This document shows, in pieces, positions 15,325-23,568 of a stretch of DNA of 29,896 nt (the stretch's first letter is position 1; every line of letters starts with the position of its first letter). Made by a program: the position numbers and the translations under genes. The notes under the pieces were generated by a model. It had not been told where the DNA came from, did no database searches, and saw nothing but the letters and a program-made list of their open reading frames with translations. This DNA is from Acinetobacter sp. (GTDB lineage: Bacteria > Pseudomonadota > Gammaproteobacteria > Pseudomonadales > Moraxellaceae): the NCBI GenBank assembly GCA_030152605.1, contig JASLJB010000135.1, positions 1 to 29,896 on the forward strand, written 5' to 3'.

Positions 15325-15714
15325 ATGAATATCGGTCAAGCTGCGAAACACTCGGGACTTTCGGCCAAAATGATCCGCTACTATGAGGATGTTGGGCTAT
15401 TGGGCGCGGTAAAACGCAGTGCAACAGGCTATCGGATCTATGCAGCGCAGGATTTACGCACCCTGAATTTCATACAACATGCACGTGCGCTGGGCTTTTC
15501 TTCCACCCAGATGAAGGCCCTGATTTCACTGTGGCAGAACCACGACCGGCACAGTGCCGAAGTCAAACAGCTGACCTTGGCGCACATCCAAGAATTGAAT
15601 CAGAAAATAAAAAGTCTAGAAAATATGGTCGCGATCCTGCAACAGGCCAGCGCCGGTTGTGCCGGAGATGAACGCGCTGAATGCAGTATTTTGGATCAGA
15701 TCGCAGCAGGTTAA
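15325..15714 (+). CDS. cueR: Copper-responsive MerR-family regulator CueR
   Basis: This 129-residue MerR-family activator has an N-terminal winged helix (NIGQAAKHSGLSAKMIRYYE, about 2-21), a long dimerisation helix (about 75-110) and the metal loop CAGDERAEC with Cys112 and Cys120. Those are the spacing and positions of the two Cu(I) ligands of E. coli CueR. It would bind the dyad in the copA promoter and activate it when Cu(I) is bound. It lies 234 bases after copA on the same strand, separated by a tandem repeat, so it may be transcribed both from copA and on its own. It converges with the minus-strand ABC operon. Confidence 0.93.
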   Translation: MNIGQAAKHSGLSAKMIRYYEDVGLLGAVKRSATGYRIYAAQDLRTLNFIQHARALGFSSTQMKALISLWQNHDRHSAEVKQLTLAHIQELNQKIKSLENMVAILQQASAGCAGDERAECSILDQIAAG

Positions 15715-15751
15715 TGCTTGACTGACGGGCATTCGGATGGCGATGGCGCAG

Positions 15752-16513
15752 CTAAATTAGATGCCGTCGCCGTTGTAACATCAGTACGCCACGATCGAGC
15801 AGGTAGCCGATCAAGCCAATGATGATGACGATCGACAACAGTTCGGTATAGTTCAAACGATCTCGCGCATCCAAGATAAAATAGCCTAAGCCTGAATGCA
15901 CCCCCAGCATTTCACAGGGCACAAGCACGATCCAAACGATGCCGATCGCCAGTCTTAAACCGACCAAGATATGTGACAAGATACTCGGCCAAATGATATG
16001 GCGTAGGCGCTCGATCGGGGTGGCATCTAAACTGTGCGCCAGTTTAAGTAATTGTGGATCGACATTTTTTACGCCTGCCGCTGTGTTTAAAATGATCGGC
16101 CAGAGCGCAGCAAACGCCAGTAAGAAATAAATCGGATCATCGCCGATGCCGAACACCATCACGGCGATGGGCATCCAGGATAGCGGTGAAATCATACGTA
16201 AAAACTGAAATACCTGTGAACTCAGCGCCTCAGCCACCGGGTTTTGTCCGATGCATAATCCGATCGGGACGCCAAGCAACAAGGCCAAGATTAAACCCAC
16301 AATGACCCGTTTCAGACTGGCCCAAAGGTGGGCGTAGGTTTCGGGCTGCAACACTAAGTTGAGCAAGGTATTTAAGGTGGCATCGAACCGGAACTGTTGA
16401 AAAAACCCATCAGGTATCTGGATACTGACCAACAACCATATCAGGATCAGTAACATTGATCCTGCCAAGGCATAGGCGTGATTGCGCCAGCCTGAGAATA
16501 CGACCTTATTCAT
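15752..16513 (-). CDS. ABC transporter permease (SsuC/TauC type)
   Basis: This 253-residue inner-membrane permease with about six hydrophobic helices belongs to the nitrate/sulfonate/taurine-type BPD permeases. The EAA loop that contacts the ATPase reads LKLAHSLDATPIERLRHIIWPSILSHILVGLRLAIG (about 156-191). It is the last gene of the five-gene minus-strand operon and overlaps the binding-protein gene by 4 bases, indicating translational coupling. Substrate is not readable from the sequence. Confidence 0.9.
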   Translation of the reverse strand: MNKVVFSGWRNHAYALAGSMLLILIWLLVSIQIPDGFFQQFRFDATLNTLLNLVLQPETYAHLWASLKRVIVGLILALLLGVPIGLCIGQNPVAEALSSQVFQFLRMISPLSWMPIAVMVFGIGDDPIYFLLAFAALWPIILNTAAGVKNVDPQLLKLAHSLDATPIERLRHIIWPSILSHILVGLRLAIGIVWIVLVPCEMLGVHSGLGYFILDARDRLNYTELLSIVIIIGLIGYLLDRGVLMLQRRRHLI

Positions 16514-17733
16514 AGTTGAAACACCTCTTGGCGCTGAAAACTCTCCGGCAGACCGAACGCCTGCATTCCCCCGAGTTGATGAATGGCTTTTTTAACAAAA
16601 CGATCATCCACCAATTGCCGTGCGGCTTGCACTGGGTCGAGCTGATCCAGAAAAACCCGACTGCCTTCGACTTGGGTGTCTCGCATGCGCTTGATCAATT
16701 CGACGGTATAGCTTTCAAATGGATAGGGCTGAAAGTCAATCCGTGCCAAGGGCCAGTGCCGATGTTTGATCGCGCCATGCCGCAGATAGTATTGATACTT
16801 CTGCGCACCCGGATGCAGCACCTGTTGCAATACGGCATGGATATGTGGGGTTAGACGTGGTTGATGTTCACGTGATAACAACTGGGCGGTTGCACTGCGA
16901 TGCTGGCGACACCAGTGCTGTGCTTGCACGATGCTGGTGACCACTTTCTGTGTCCATTCAGGTCGTTGTTGTAGATCACGTTCATGCATAAACACCACAC
17001 AGCAGGCATGTTGTTTCCAGACATCGCCACTAAAACGCAGAATCTTGCCGATTTTTAAATGCTCGGCCATGGCATTGAACGGCTCCGCCACCAGATAACC
17101 GGCGATCTGCGCGCTAACTAAGGCCGGTGGCATATCGGAGGGTGAAAGTACGATCAGTCCGACTTGTTTGCGGCTGAGCTTTTGATCAGGCTTGGTGATG
17201 ACCTCTAGTCCTGCATGGCGCAGCATGGCCTGTAACACCACGTTATGCACTGAATACCAAAATGGAATCGCCAAGTATTGGCCGCCGAGCTGTTCGAGTC
17301 GATTGATATGCCGTTGTACCGTCAATGCAGAACCGGCGATATGATTCCAAGCCACCACCTTGGCGGGAAAGCGACTGGAAAACCGGGTCCAAACCGCCAT
17401 CGGCGACAGCAGGTGAATCACATTGACATTGCCGGAGAGAAAGGCCTCGATCAACTGTGCCCAACTGCGAAATAAGACGGGCGGATCGACATCTAAGCCT
17501 TGCTGTTGAAAGAGTTTATTTTGATAGGCCACCAATAAGGGCGTTGCATCGGTAATCGGGATATAGCCGATACGGACTTTGGGATTGGCCTGTTTGGTCT
17601 GTGTTGTTGCAGCGCTTGACTGCGCTGTGGTGGCTGCTTGTAATTGTCGTGAGGCGCAAAGGCTGCTGCCTGCCAAAAGACCCATCAGTTGGATTAGGTC
17701 GCGCCGAGTGTATTGCTGATCTTCATCACACAT
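16510..17733 (-). CDS. ABC transporter substrate-binding protein (NMT1/SsuA/NrtA-like)
   Basis: This 407-residue periplasmic binding protein begins with a Tat-type signal (TRRDLIQLMG then a weakly hydrophobic stretch, cleavage near residue 34). Tat export is common in this family. The mature part opens with KVRIGYIPITDATPLLVAYQ and contains SWAQLIEAFLSGNVNVIHL, the pattern of the NMT1/NrtA/SsuA superfamily that binds nitrate, bicarbonate, sulfonates or pyrimidine precursors. It lies 52 bases after the ATPase gene with an AAGGA site upstream. The ligand is unknown. The PITDATPL opening is closer in style to NrtA/CmpA than to TauA, but context with an acyl-CoA-dehydrogenase-like flavoprotein argues for an organic, perhaps sulfur-containing, ligand. 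Confidence 0.88.
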   Translation of the reverse strand: MCDEDQQYTRRDLIQLMGLLAGSSLCASRQLQAATTAQSSAATTQTKQANPKVRIGYIPITDATPLLVAYQNKLFQQQGLDVDPPVLFRSWAQLIEAFLSGNVNVIHLLSPMAVWTRFSSRFPAKVVAWNHIAGSALTVQRHINRLEQLGGQYLAIPFWYSVHNVVLQAMLRHAGLEVITKPDQKLSRKQVGLIVLSPSDMPPALVSAQIAGYLVAEPFNAMAEHLKIGKILRFSGDVWKQHACCVVFMHERDLQQRPEWTQKVVTSIVQAQHWCRQHRSATAQLLSREHQPRLTPHIHAVLQQVLHPGAQKYQYYLRHGAIKHRHWPLARIDFQPYPFESYTVELIKRMRDTQVEGSRVFLDQLDPVQAARQLVDDRFVKKAIHQLGGMQAFGLPESFQRQEVFQL

Positions 17734-17785
17734 AGATGTTCCTTGCTTATTTGTTTATTTGTTTTAGGCTTTTTTGGTTTTGGTT

Positions 17786-18544
17786 TTAATGTTGATCTAA
17801 GTGCTTGAGCATCTGTTGGCGAATTTGCAGATACTGGTCCTGCCACAGTTGGCGCGGATGGGCGTAGGGCAATTGCCAAATCTGCTGAATCTGGGCTGGC
17901 TGACCGCTGAGTAAAATAATCCGATCTGAAACACGCAAGGCCTCATCCAAATCATGGGTGATCATTAATGCAGCATCGATGGCTTGTGTTTTGATCAACT
18001 CAAGTAAGAGGTCTTGCAAGGCACTGCGATTGATGGCGTCTAGTGCACTAAACGGTTCATCGAGCAACAGCAGTTGAGGGGACTTGGCCAAGGCGCGTGC
18101 CAAAGCCACACGCTGCGCCATGCCACCGGATAGATTGTCTGGAAAGTCATGCGCTCGATCGCTCAGTTTGACGTGTGCCAAGGCCTGCGCAACGCGTTGC
18201 TGAATCTGGTCAGGGGCGCGCTTGGGTTGTTTTTTAAAGTCCTGCCCGAAGCCGACATTCTCTGCGATATTCAGCCACGGCACCAACACTGCCTGTTGAA
18301 ACATGATCGCCAAATTGGACTTCTGTTGCTGAACGGGTTGCTGTGACAAGCGCACCGTGCCGGATCTGATCGGGATCAAGCCAGCGATCGCGGAGAGTAG
18401 GGTGGATTTACCGACGCCACTGGCGCCGATTAGGGTGACGATTTCACCGTGATGAACCGAGAGGCTGAGATGAGTAAATATATCGCTTTGACTGCGGGGA
18501 TGACGCAGTTGCAATTGATCAACGGCTAATAAAGGCGACTGCAT
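17786..18544 (-). CDS. ABC transporter ATP-binding protein (SsuB/TauB type)
   Basis: This nucleotide-binding subunit has 252 residues. Walker A is GASGVGKST (40-48), the Q-loop is FQQ near 82-84, the signature is LSGGM (138-142), Walker B is LLLLDEP (158-164) and the switch His is 197. The ATG at 18544 is preceded by a purine-rich site and starts one base after the stop of the upstream flavoprotein gene. The frame stays open further upstream to 18694, but that part overlaps the flavoprotein gene and has no homology to ABC ATPases. It would power the permease encoded two genes downstream. Confidence 0.93.
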   Translation of the reverse strand: MQSPLLAVDQLQLRHPRSQSDIFTHLSLSVHHGEIVTLIGASGVGKSTLLSAIAGLIPIRSGTVRLSQQPVQQQKSNLAIMFQQAVLVPWLNIAENVGFGQDFKKQPKRAPDQIQQRVAQALAHVKLSDRAHDFPDNLSGGMAQRVALARALAKSPQLLLLDEPFSALDAINRSALQDLLLELIKTQAIDAALMITHDLDEALRVSDRIILLSGQPAQIQQIWQLPYAHPRQLWQDQYLQIRQQMLKHLDQH

Positions 18545-18545
18545 G

Positions 18546-19610
18546 TTAGGAGACCTTACGTTGCTGAGTCGCCAGTTCATGCTGTAGTTGCAATACACTT
18601 GGCGTGACAATGGGAATAAAGACCGACTCGCTGAGGCGACGTGCAAAACCTGAGTCACTCTGCGCCTTGCTGTTGAGGTAGCATTGGCCGCCACTGCTGA
18701 TCAATTCAAGTTGGATCGCCTGTTGTGAGAGATCACTTAAGGCAATCCGAATCTGATAGAGGGCTTGTGGCTGGGTCACAAAATGTTGGGTCGCCAGACC
18801 TTGATAGAGCGCAAGTTGCAGTTGCTGTAGTTGCTGCTGCATCGTGCTTCGCTGCGTATCTAAGGCGGCAGCATGTTTTTTGTGTTGCATGTTTTTAAAG
18901 CAGCGCCGAATCAGCCCGATCGCCAAAGCACATTGCAGACCGATAAACTCGGGGCGCAGTTGATTGAGGCTGAGTTGTGCATCGTGGCTGAGCAGATCTG
19001 CCTCTGTGACATACAGGTCTTTGAGTGTGGCGGCGGCGGTAGAGCTACCACGTAAACCGATCAGGTCCAAGTTGGGATGGCGCTGAAAGCCGATACGCCC
19101 TGAAGGCACTAAAAATAACTTCGGCCCTTGTGGACTTTGTGCTGCAACCGCCACGCTAAAGCCCTGCGGATGCAAGTTGGTCACCCAAGGTAGTACGCCA
19201 TTCAGCCGCCAAGCATCAGCTTCGGCCTCAGCTTGAATATTTAGGCTTTCAACGCCTGAAAGATATTTAATCGCATTCGACAGGCCGGTGGCACCGGCAT
19301 AGTCGCCGGATAATAATTGTGCAAAATATGCGGTGCGTTCGACCCGACCGGCATGCACGATGTAGTGGATGTAGGTGCGTTGACTCCAAGCGACAAAGGC
19401 CGCCGTGAGTGAGTATTCAGCTACATCTGCGATCGCTTCAATCGCGTGCTGCATACGCGTGCCCAGACCGCCATGCATAGTTGCCACGCCATGGCGGAAC
19501 AGATTGGCATCACCGAGTTTTTTCAGTAATTCCCAACTGACATCGGCATGTCCAGCATGCAATGCCTCGGCATGCAGTTCTAGCCAATGACTTAACTGAG
19601 CATCAATCAT
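18546..19610 (-). CDS. Acyl-CoA dehydrogenase-like flavoprotein (SfnB/DszC-like)
   Basis: This 354-residue member of the acyl-CoA dehydrogenase fold is slightly shorter than true dehydrogenases (380-400). It shows the N-terminal helical domain, a middle beta domain with GATGLSNAIKYLSG and LPWVTNLHPQGF, and a C-terminal helical domain with GGQCYLNS and RRLSESVFIPIVTPSVLQL. The ending FIPIVTPS is a style I associate with relatives encoded next to sulfonate-type ABC transporters. The fold also includes flavin-dependent monooxygenases such as DszC and SfnB, so oxygenation of an imported compound is plausible, but the reaction is not established. The ATG at 19610 has a GGAG eight bases upstream and overlaps the preceding gene by 8 bases. 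A GTG at 19619 is possible. Confidence 0.82.
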   Translation of the reverse strand: MIDAQLSHWLELHAEALHAGHADVSWELLKKLGDANLFRHGVATMHGGLGTRMQHAIEAIADVAEYSLTAAFVAWSQRTYIHYIVHAGRVERTAYFAQLLSGDYAGATGLSNAIKYLSGVESLNIQAEAEADAWRLNGVLPWVTNLHPQGFSVAVAAQSPQGPKLFLVPSGRIGFQRHPNLDLIGLRGSSTAAATLKDLYVTEADLLSHDAQLSLNQLRPEFIGLQCALAIGLIRRCFKNMQHKKHAAALDTQRSTMQQQLQQLQLALYQGLATQHFVTQPQALYQIRIALSDLSQQAIQLELISSGGQCYLNSKAQSDSGFARRLSESVFIPIVTPSVLQLQHELATQQRKVS

Positions 19611-20163
19611 GTGCAGCACTCCATTGGTATTTTTCTAAAGGCGTATTCAGCGGTGTACGCGCCAGACTGTTGGCAAAGTTACATAGGGTCGCCAGACTCA
19701 AACCCAAGATCACATCCAGTGCATGCTGTGCAGTAAAGCCCGCATTAAAAAAGTCATTCAGACTGGCCTCATCCACCGCGCCTTTATGCGCTAACACGGT
19801 TCGCGCAAATTGTGCCAATGCATTGGGCTGTGCTTCAGGTAATTCAGTTTGATCGCGTAGCGCCTGTACCAGCGCTGCATCCAGTTTGACTTTGTTGAGT
19901 GAGAGTGCGGTATGGCCTGCAACACAGAAGGCACAACCATTGGCGGTGGCTGCGACCAACTGCACCACTTCACGTTGTTGAGGGCTGAGGCTGTTACGTT
20001 GATTGATTTCACTCAAGCTTTGGTAACTTTCCAGCGCAGTCGGGGCATAGGCCAAGACCCCGAGTAGATTGGAGGCAAAGCCGTTGGCTTTTTCTGCAAG
20101 GATTAAACGCGCTTGAGCGGCTTTTGGTGCTTGTTCGATACTCAAGGGTTGAAAATGGGACAT
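19603..20163 (-). CDS. Carboxymuconolactone decarboxylase/AhpD-like protein
   Basis: This is a 186-residue protein of the CMD/AhpD-like fold. The redox motif CAFCVAGH gives Cys77, Cys80 and His84, with Glu65 in the preceding helix, the arrangement of the AhpD-type peroxidase centre. AhpD-like proteins reduce peroxides or act as thiol-disulfide proteins; many operon-borne members have no defined role. A GGAG site precedes the ATG at 20163. It is the first gene of the five-gene operon, directly coupled to the flavoprotein, which suggests it protects against, or acts on, a peroxide or hydroperoxide product of that enzyme. Confidence 0.88.
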   Translation of the reverse strand: MSHFQPLSIEQAPKAAQARLILAEKANGFASNLLGVLAYAPTALESYQSLSEINQRNSLSPQQREVVQLVAATANGCAFCVAGHTALSLNKVKLDAALVQALRDQTELPEAQPNALAQFARTVLAHKGAVDEASLNDFFNAGFTAQHALDVILGLSLATLCNFANSLARTPLNTPLEKYQWSAAHD

Positions 20164-20463
20164 TGTGATTTCTCCATCGCATGGGATTTATTATTGGCTG
20201 CGCGCTGTGCTGGACGGTTGATTGCCGTGCTTTATTTTTATATCGGGATCTGCTTGCGCTTGCTGCGCACGGCATCGCGGGATCAGCGTTTAGACACGCG
20301 TCAGATAGGCACTATTTTAGGCATTTTTATCTGCAGCATCTGACGAATTTATGCTGAATACATCGGCAAAAATGCTGAGTTTTCGGATGGCGAAAGTTGC
20401 AGTGCTGCTCAATTTTAGTTATGAGGGGCAGCAGCAACACAGCGTGCTTAAGAGCGTTCGTGC

Positions 20464-20538
20464 TTCCCAGCTTTGCACTTTCTAGCTTTGTATTTCCCAG
20501 CTTTGCATTTTCTACCCTTGTACTTCGCGCACCTGAAC
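20464..20538. repeat. 15-bp degenerate tandem repeat in the AEC-AhpD gap
   Basis: Five 15-base units start at 20464, 20479, 20494, 20509 and 20524. Units 1 and 3 are almost identical (TTCCCAGCTTTGCAC and TTCCCAGCTTTGCAT), as are units 2 and 4 (TTTCTAGCTTTGTAT and TTTCTACCCTTGTAC), so there is also a 30-base higher-order period. It lies in the 451-base gap 20164-20614. The rest of that gap shows no gene, and no clear promoter for the ABC operon. Confidence 0.8.
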
Positions 20539-20614
20539 TTAGTGGAGGGAGACGAGTCGATTGGCCGATCGATTGGCGGATCGGTTTAAAGCCGGTAAAG
20601 CTTTGAGGCGCTGA

Positions 20615-21520
20615 TCACATGATCCAATACAGCACCCAAGGCAGGGTTAGGGCAGCGGTAAGGGTCTGTACGCTAATCACTGCGGCCATCAGCTCACTGT
20701 CGCCGTCCATGACTTTGGTCAGGATATAGGCGGCTGAGGCGGTGGGGAGTGCAAAGAAGATCACCAGCACTTGGGTCATTAACTGTGGCAGTTCGGCATA
20801 TACACAGACTGCCCCAGCCAAGGCCGGCATCAACAGCAAGCGCGCGACAGTATTTAAAAATAACGGCCAGCGCGCGACTTTGAGCTGTGAAAACTGCAAT
20901 GCTGCCCCGACGCAGAGCAGGCCGAGGGGGAGGCTACACATCGCCAATTGTTTGAGGAAGTCGTACCAACCGATCCATAGCTTTAGACCGCTGAGGTTGT
21001 ATAAAGCACCGACTGCACACGCCAAGATTAATGGATTGGTGATTAGGTTTTTGCCTAGGCGTGACAGATTCATATGTTCGCGATCAGCAAAAGCCAGTAC
21101 CGAGAGTACATTGACCAAGGGAATACTCAGCGCCAAGCACAGACTCAAGATGGTCAAGCCGGCATGTTGAAACAGTGCCGCCACCAGCGCCAGACCGATA
21201 TAAGTGTTGAAGCGCAGCACACTCTGTAGATAGACCCCAAAACGTGCAGCTTTGGTTTGATACACAGCGCGAATCAGATACAGCGCAGCACAGGCGATCG
21301 CAAACAGCAACAGCAACACCCCAAGTAGGCTGTTTAGTGTGACCACATCGATCTGAGCCTGAGCCAAGTTGAGGAACAACATGGCTGGAAATAAAAAATA
21401 GTAGTTGAGTTTTTCTGCACCCGCCCAAAAACCTTGCGCTAAAAATTGGCTTTGCTTGAGTAAATAGCCGCCCAAAATCAAGCTAAGTAAGGGAAACAGT
21501 GCGACAAAAATTTGGTGCAT
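20615..21520 (-). CDS. AEC family transporter
   Basis: This 301-residue integral membrane protein with about ten hydrophobic segments belongs to the auxin efflux carrier (AEC) family, whose bacterial members move small organic acids such as malate or malonate. Conserved features are the opening FVALFPLLSLILGGYLLKQ, the internal ITNPLILACAVGALYNLSGL (about 160-179) and the C-terminal FALPTASAAYILTKVMDGD. It lies downstream of the MocR-type regulator on the same strand with a 155-base gap, so the two could share a transcript. The substrate is unknown. Confidence 0.9.
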   Translation of the reverse strand: MHQIFVALFPLLSLILGGYLLKQSQFLAQGFWAGAEKLNYYFLFPAMLFLNLAQAQIDVVTLNSLLGVLLLLFAIACAALYLIRAVYQTKAARFGVYLQSVLRFNTYIGLALVAALFQHAGLTILSLCLALSIPLVNVLSVLAFADREHMNLSRLGKNLITNPLILACAVGALYNLSGLKLWIGWYDFLKQLAMCSLPLGLLCVGAALQFSQLKVARWPLFLNTVARLLLMPALAGAVCVYAELPQLMTQVLVIFFALPTASAAYILTKVMDGDSELMAAVISVQTLTAALTLPWVLYWIM

Positions 21521-21675
21521 GGCGAAGACTACAGAGAGGTGAATGAGCCAAGTCAGTGTACCCTGTTTGCGAAAACGCAGTACAGCGACTGCTACAGCAG
21601 CGAGGACAGACCCCAGCAGCGCCTAATGTGCAAATAGCACCGCAGTCAGCAATAGCGTAGTAGAGCCGACTGTGT

Positions 21676-23175
21676 CTAGACGATTACCCCAGCATCTAAT
21701 AGGGTCTGGCGCAGCACGCCAAAGGCGCCACTCATCTGCTGTTCCTGAACACAGGCAAATCCAAGCAGCAGGCCTTTTTGTGCATGGGTCTCAGGCTGGA
21801 TGTAATAGGTCGAGAGTGGGCGCGCATGGATTTCCTGTTGTGCCAACAGTTGGCTGATCTGCACATCATCGCAATGTTGTGGCAATTTCAGGATCAGGTG
21901 TAAGCCGGCATCACTGTGATATTCATGCAAAAAACTTGGCCCCAAATAACGCGTGATCAGGTCTTTGAGCAGATCATGGCGCTTGGCATACAGCAGCCGC
22001 ATGCGGCGAATATGCGCCTGATAGTGGCCTTGTTGGATAAACTCAGCCAACGCCAGTTGCATCAGCGCATGTCCACCACGATACAGTTCGGCCGAGACCA
22101 CCCGCAGTGCCTGCGCGATGGCTTTGGGCGCGACCAAATAGCCCATGCGTAAAGCGGGGTAAATGGTTTTACTGAATGTACCGGTATAGATCACGGGTGC
22201 ATCAGGCTCCAAGCCTTGCAAGGCTGGATAAGGATCATCGGCAAAACGAAACTCACTGTCATAGTCATCTTCTACGATCCAACTGCCCATGCGACGTGCC
22301 AAGGCCAATAATTGCGTGCGCCGTGGCAGACTCAGATGGGCGCCCAGTGGATATTGGTGCGAGGGGGTGACAAAGATCAGGCGTGGCTTTTGTTGTGTGG
22401 TTTCACTGCATTCACTGGGCAACATACCGTCCTGATCCACCGCCAGTGGCCGAATTTGCAGTCCATTGAGATGCAAAATATTGCGCAGTCCCCAATAAGA
22501 TGGATCTTCAATCCAGACCTGATCACCAACATCGCTGAGTACCCGTGAAACCAAATCGATGGCTTGATGAATCCCATCGGTGATAATGATCTGATCGGGA
22601 TCACAGTGGACTGAACGTGAAACTTTCAAATGCCCGGCCAAGGCTTGGCGCAGTTCGAGACAGCCAGCTGCATTGTTATAAATTAATGCATTGATATCGG
22701 GCTGACGGCTCAAGCGTGTCATGATCCGAGTCAAAATTTGATGCGGGAACTCTGTTACATCTGGCGTGCCAGGAACAAAAGCGCCCCATTGGTGCGGTGA
22801 GGCGGAGGCTTGTGCCAAAACGCTGCTGCCGCGCTGCGAGAGACGGATCGGTGGCTGAGGTGTTGTGGGCGGAGAGATCTGAGTATGTGTGGAATTTAAA
22901 AACTGTTCTGGCAGTTGTTCGCAGACCCAAGTTCCATGCCCCGTTTGGGCATACAGATAACCCTCGGCTTGGAGCTGTTCATACACGTTGAGCACGGTAT
23001 TGCGGGATACCCCGATTTGTTTGGCCAGATCGCGTGAGGCGGGCAAGCGGGTTTTGCTGGGCAGCACGCCGTTGACGATTGCGCCATGTAAGCAGCGAAA
23101 TAAACGCTGACTCAGGCTGCCATGCGGGTCTTGGGGTAGTTGTTGTAATACATAATCGCCAAGTAAATTCAGCAA
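21676..23175 (-). CDS. MocR/GabR-type regulator (GntR HTH fused to aminotransferase fold)
   Basis: This transcription factor of 499 residues has an N-terminal GntR winged helix (about 20-75, with TRLPASRDLAKQIGVSRNTV) joined by a proline-rich linker to a fold-type-I aminotransferase domain. The PLP lysine lies in GTFSKTI (Lys336), and TPSHQYPLG and VEDDYDSEF are family hallmarks. I chose the TTG at 23175 because AGGAGAG is well placed six bases upstream and MocR proteins usually start about there. An ATG at 23241 would add 22 residues without a ribosome site. Members sense PLP-linked amines and usually control a neighbouring, often divergent, gene. Here that is the succinate-semialdehyde-type dehydrogenase, which resembles the GabR-gabD arrangement. 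Confidence 0.9.
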   Translation of the reverse strand: MLNLLGDYVLQQLPQDPHGSLSQRLFRCLHGAIVNGVLPSKTRLPASRDLAKQIGVSRNTVLNVYEQLQAEGYLYAQTGHGTWVCEQLPEQFLNSTHTQISPPTTPQPPIRLSQRGSSVLAQASASPHQWGAFVPGTPDVTEFPHQILTRIMTRLSRQPDINALIYNNAAGCLELRQALAGHLKVSRSVHCDPDQIIITDGIHQAIDLVSRVLSDVGDQVWIEDPSYWGLRNILHLNGLQIRPLAVDQDGMLPSECSETTQQKPRLIFVTPSHQYPLGAHLSLPRRTQLLALARRMGSWIVEDDYDSEFRFADDPYPALQGLEPDAPVIYTGTFSKTIYPALRMGYLVAPKAIAQALRVVSAELYRGGHALMQLALAEFIQQGHYQAHIRRMRLLYAKRHDLLKDLITRYLGPSFLHEYHSDAGLHLILKLPQHCDDVQISQLLAQQEIHARPLSTYYIQPETHAQKGLLLGFACVQEQQMSGAFGVLRQTLLDAGVIV

Positions 23176-23399
23176 TTGGCTCTCTCCTCTACAGTGGAAA
23201 TGGCTCTCGGCAATAGATAATAAAACTGTCACATTACACATCGCTGTCGACCTGAGGCATCATACAGCGCAATGCTTCAGGGCTGATCGCCACAGATCAT
23301 AAACGATCGTGCATACAGAAATCAGCATCAATGCGCAAGTCACATCACGAGCGACTCGAAAATTGAACATTGCAGCCAGATGCAGTTGGCAAAAAAGAT

Positions 23400-23459
23400 T
23401 ACTTTTCATTACCTGTAGGCAAAGTACAAATGTGTTAGGTTTTATGGATCGACCCATAA
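23400..23459. promoter_or_regulatory. Candidate MocR operator region in the divergent gap
   Basis: Within the gap 23176-23568 there are two short dyads: TACTTT (23400-23405) with AAAGTA (23421-23426), and TTATGG (23442-23447) with CCATAA (23454-23459). A weaker one, ATGCCT/AGGCAT, lies at 23465-23485. The divergent arrangement makes this the expected place for regulator binding, but I cannot define promoters clearly. The rest of the gap shows nothing else. Confidence 0.35.
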
Positions 23460-23568
23460 TGAATATGCCTCACTTCAACAGGCATGAATGACTTTAAAAC
23501 AAAGCGTTGAAGATGCTTTAGCACCGAGCACCCGCATCTATCAATACGCGACATGAGGAACAATCCGT

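Noticed and set aside
18545..18694. Longer N-terminus for the ABC ATPase
   Set aside because: It overlaps the flavoprotein gene, and the extra residues are not ABC-like; the ATG at 18544 is the natural start.
20397..20606. 69-codon plus-strand open frame over the 15-bp repeats
   Set aside because: The pentapeptide-like repetition comes from a repeat period divisible by three; there is no ribosome site and no recognisable protein.
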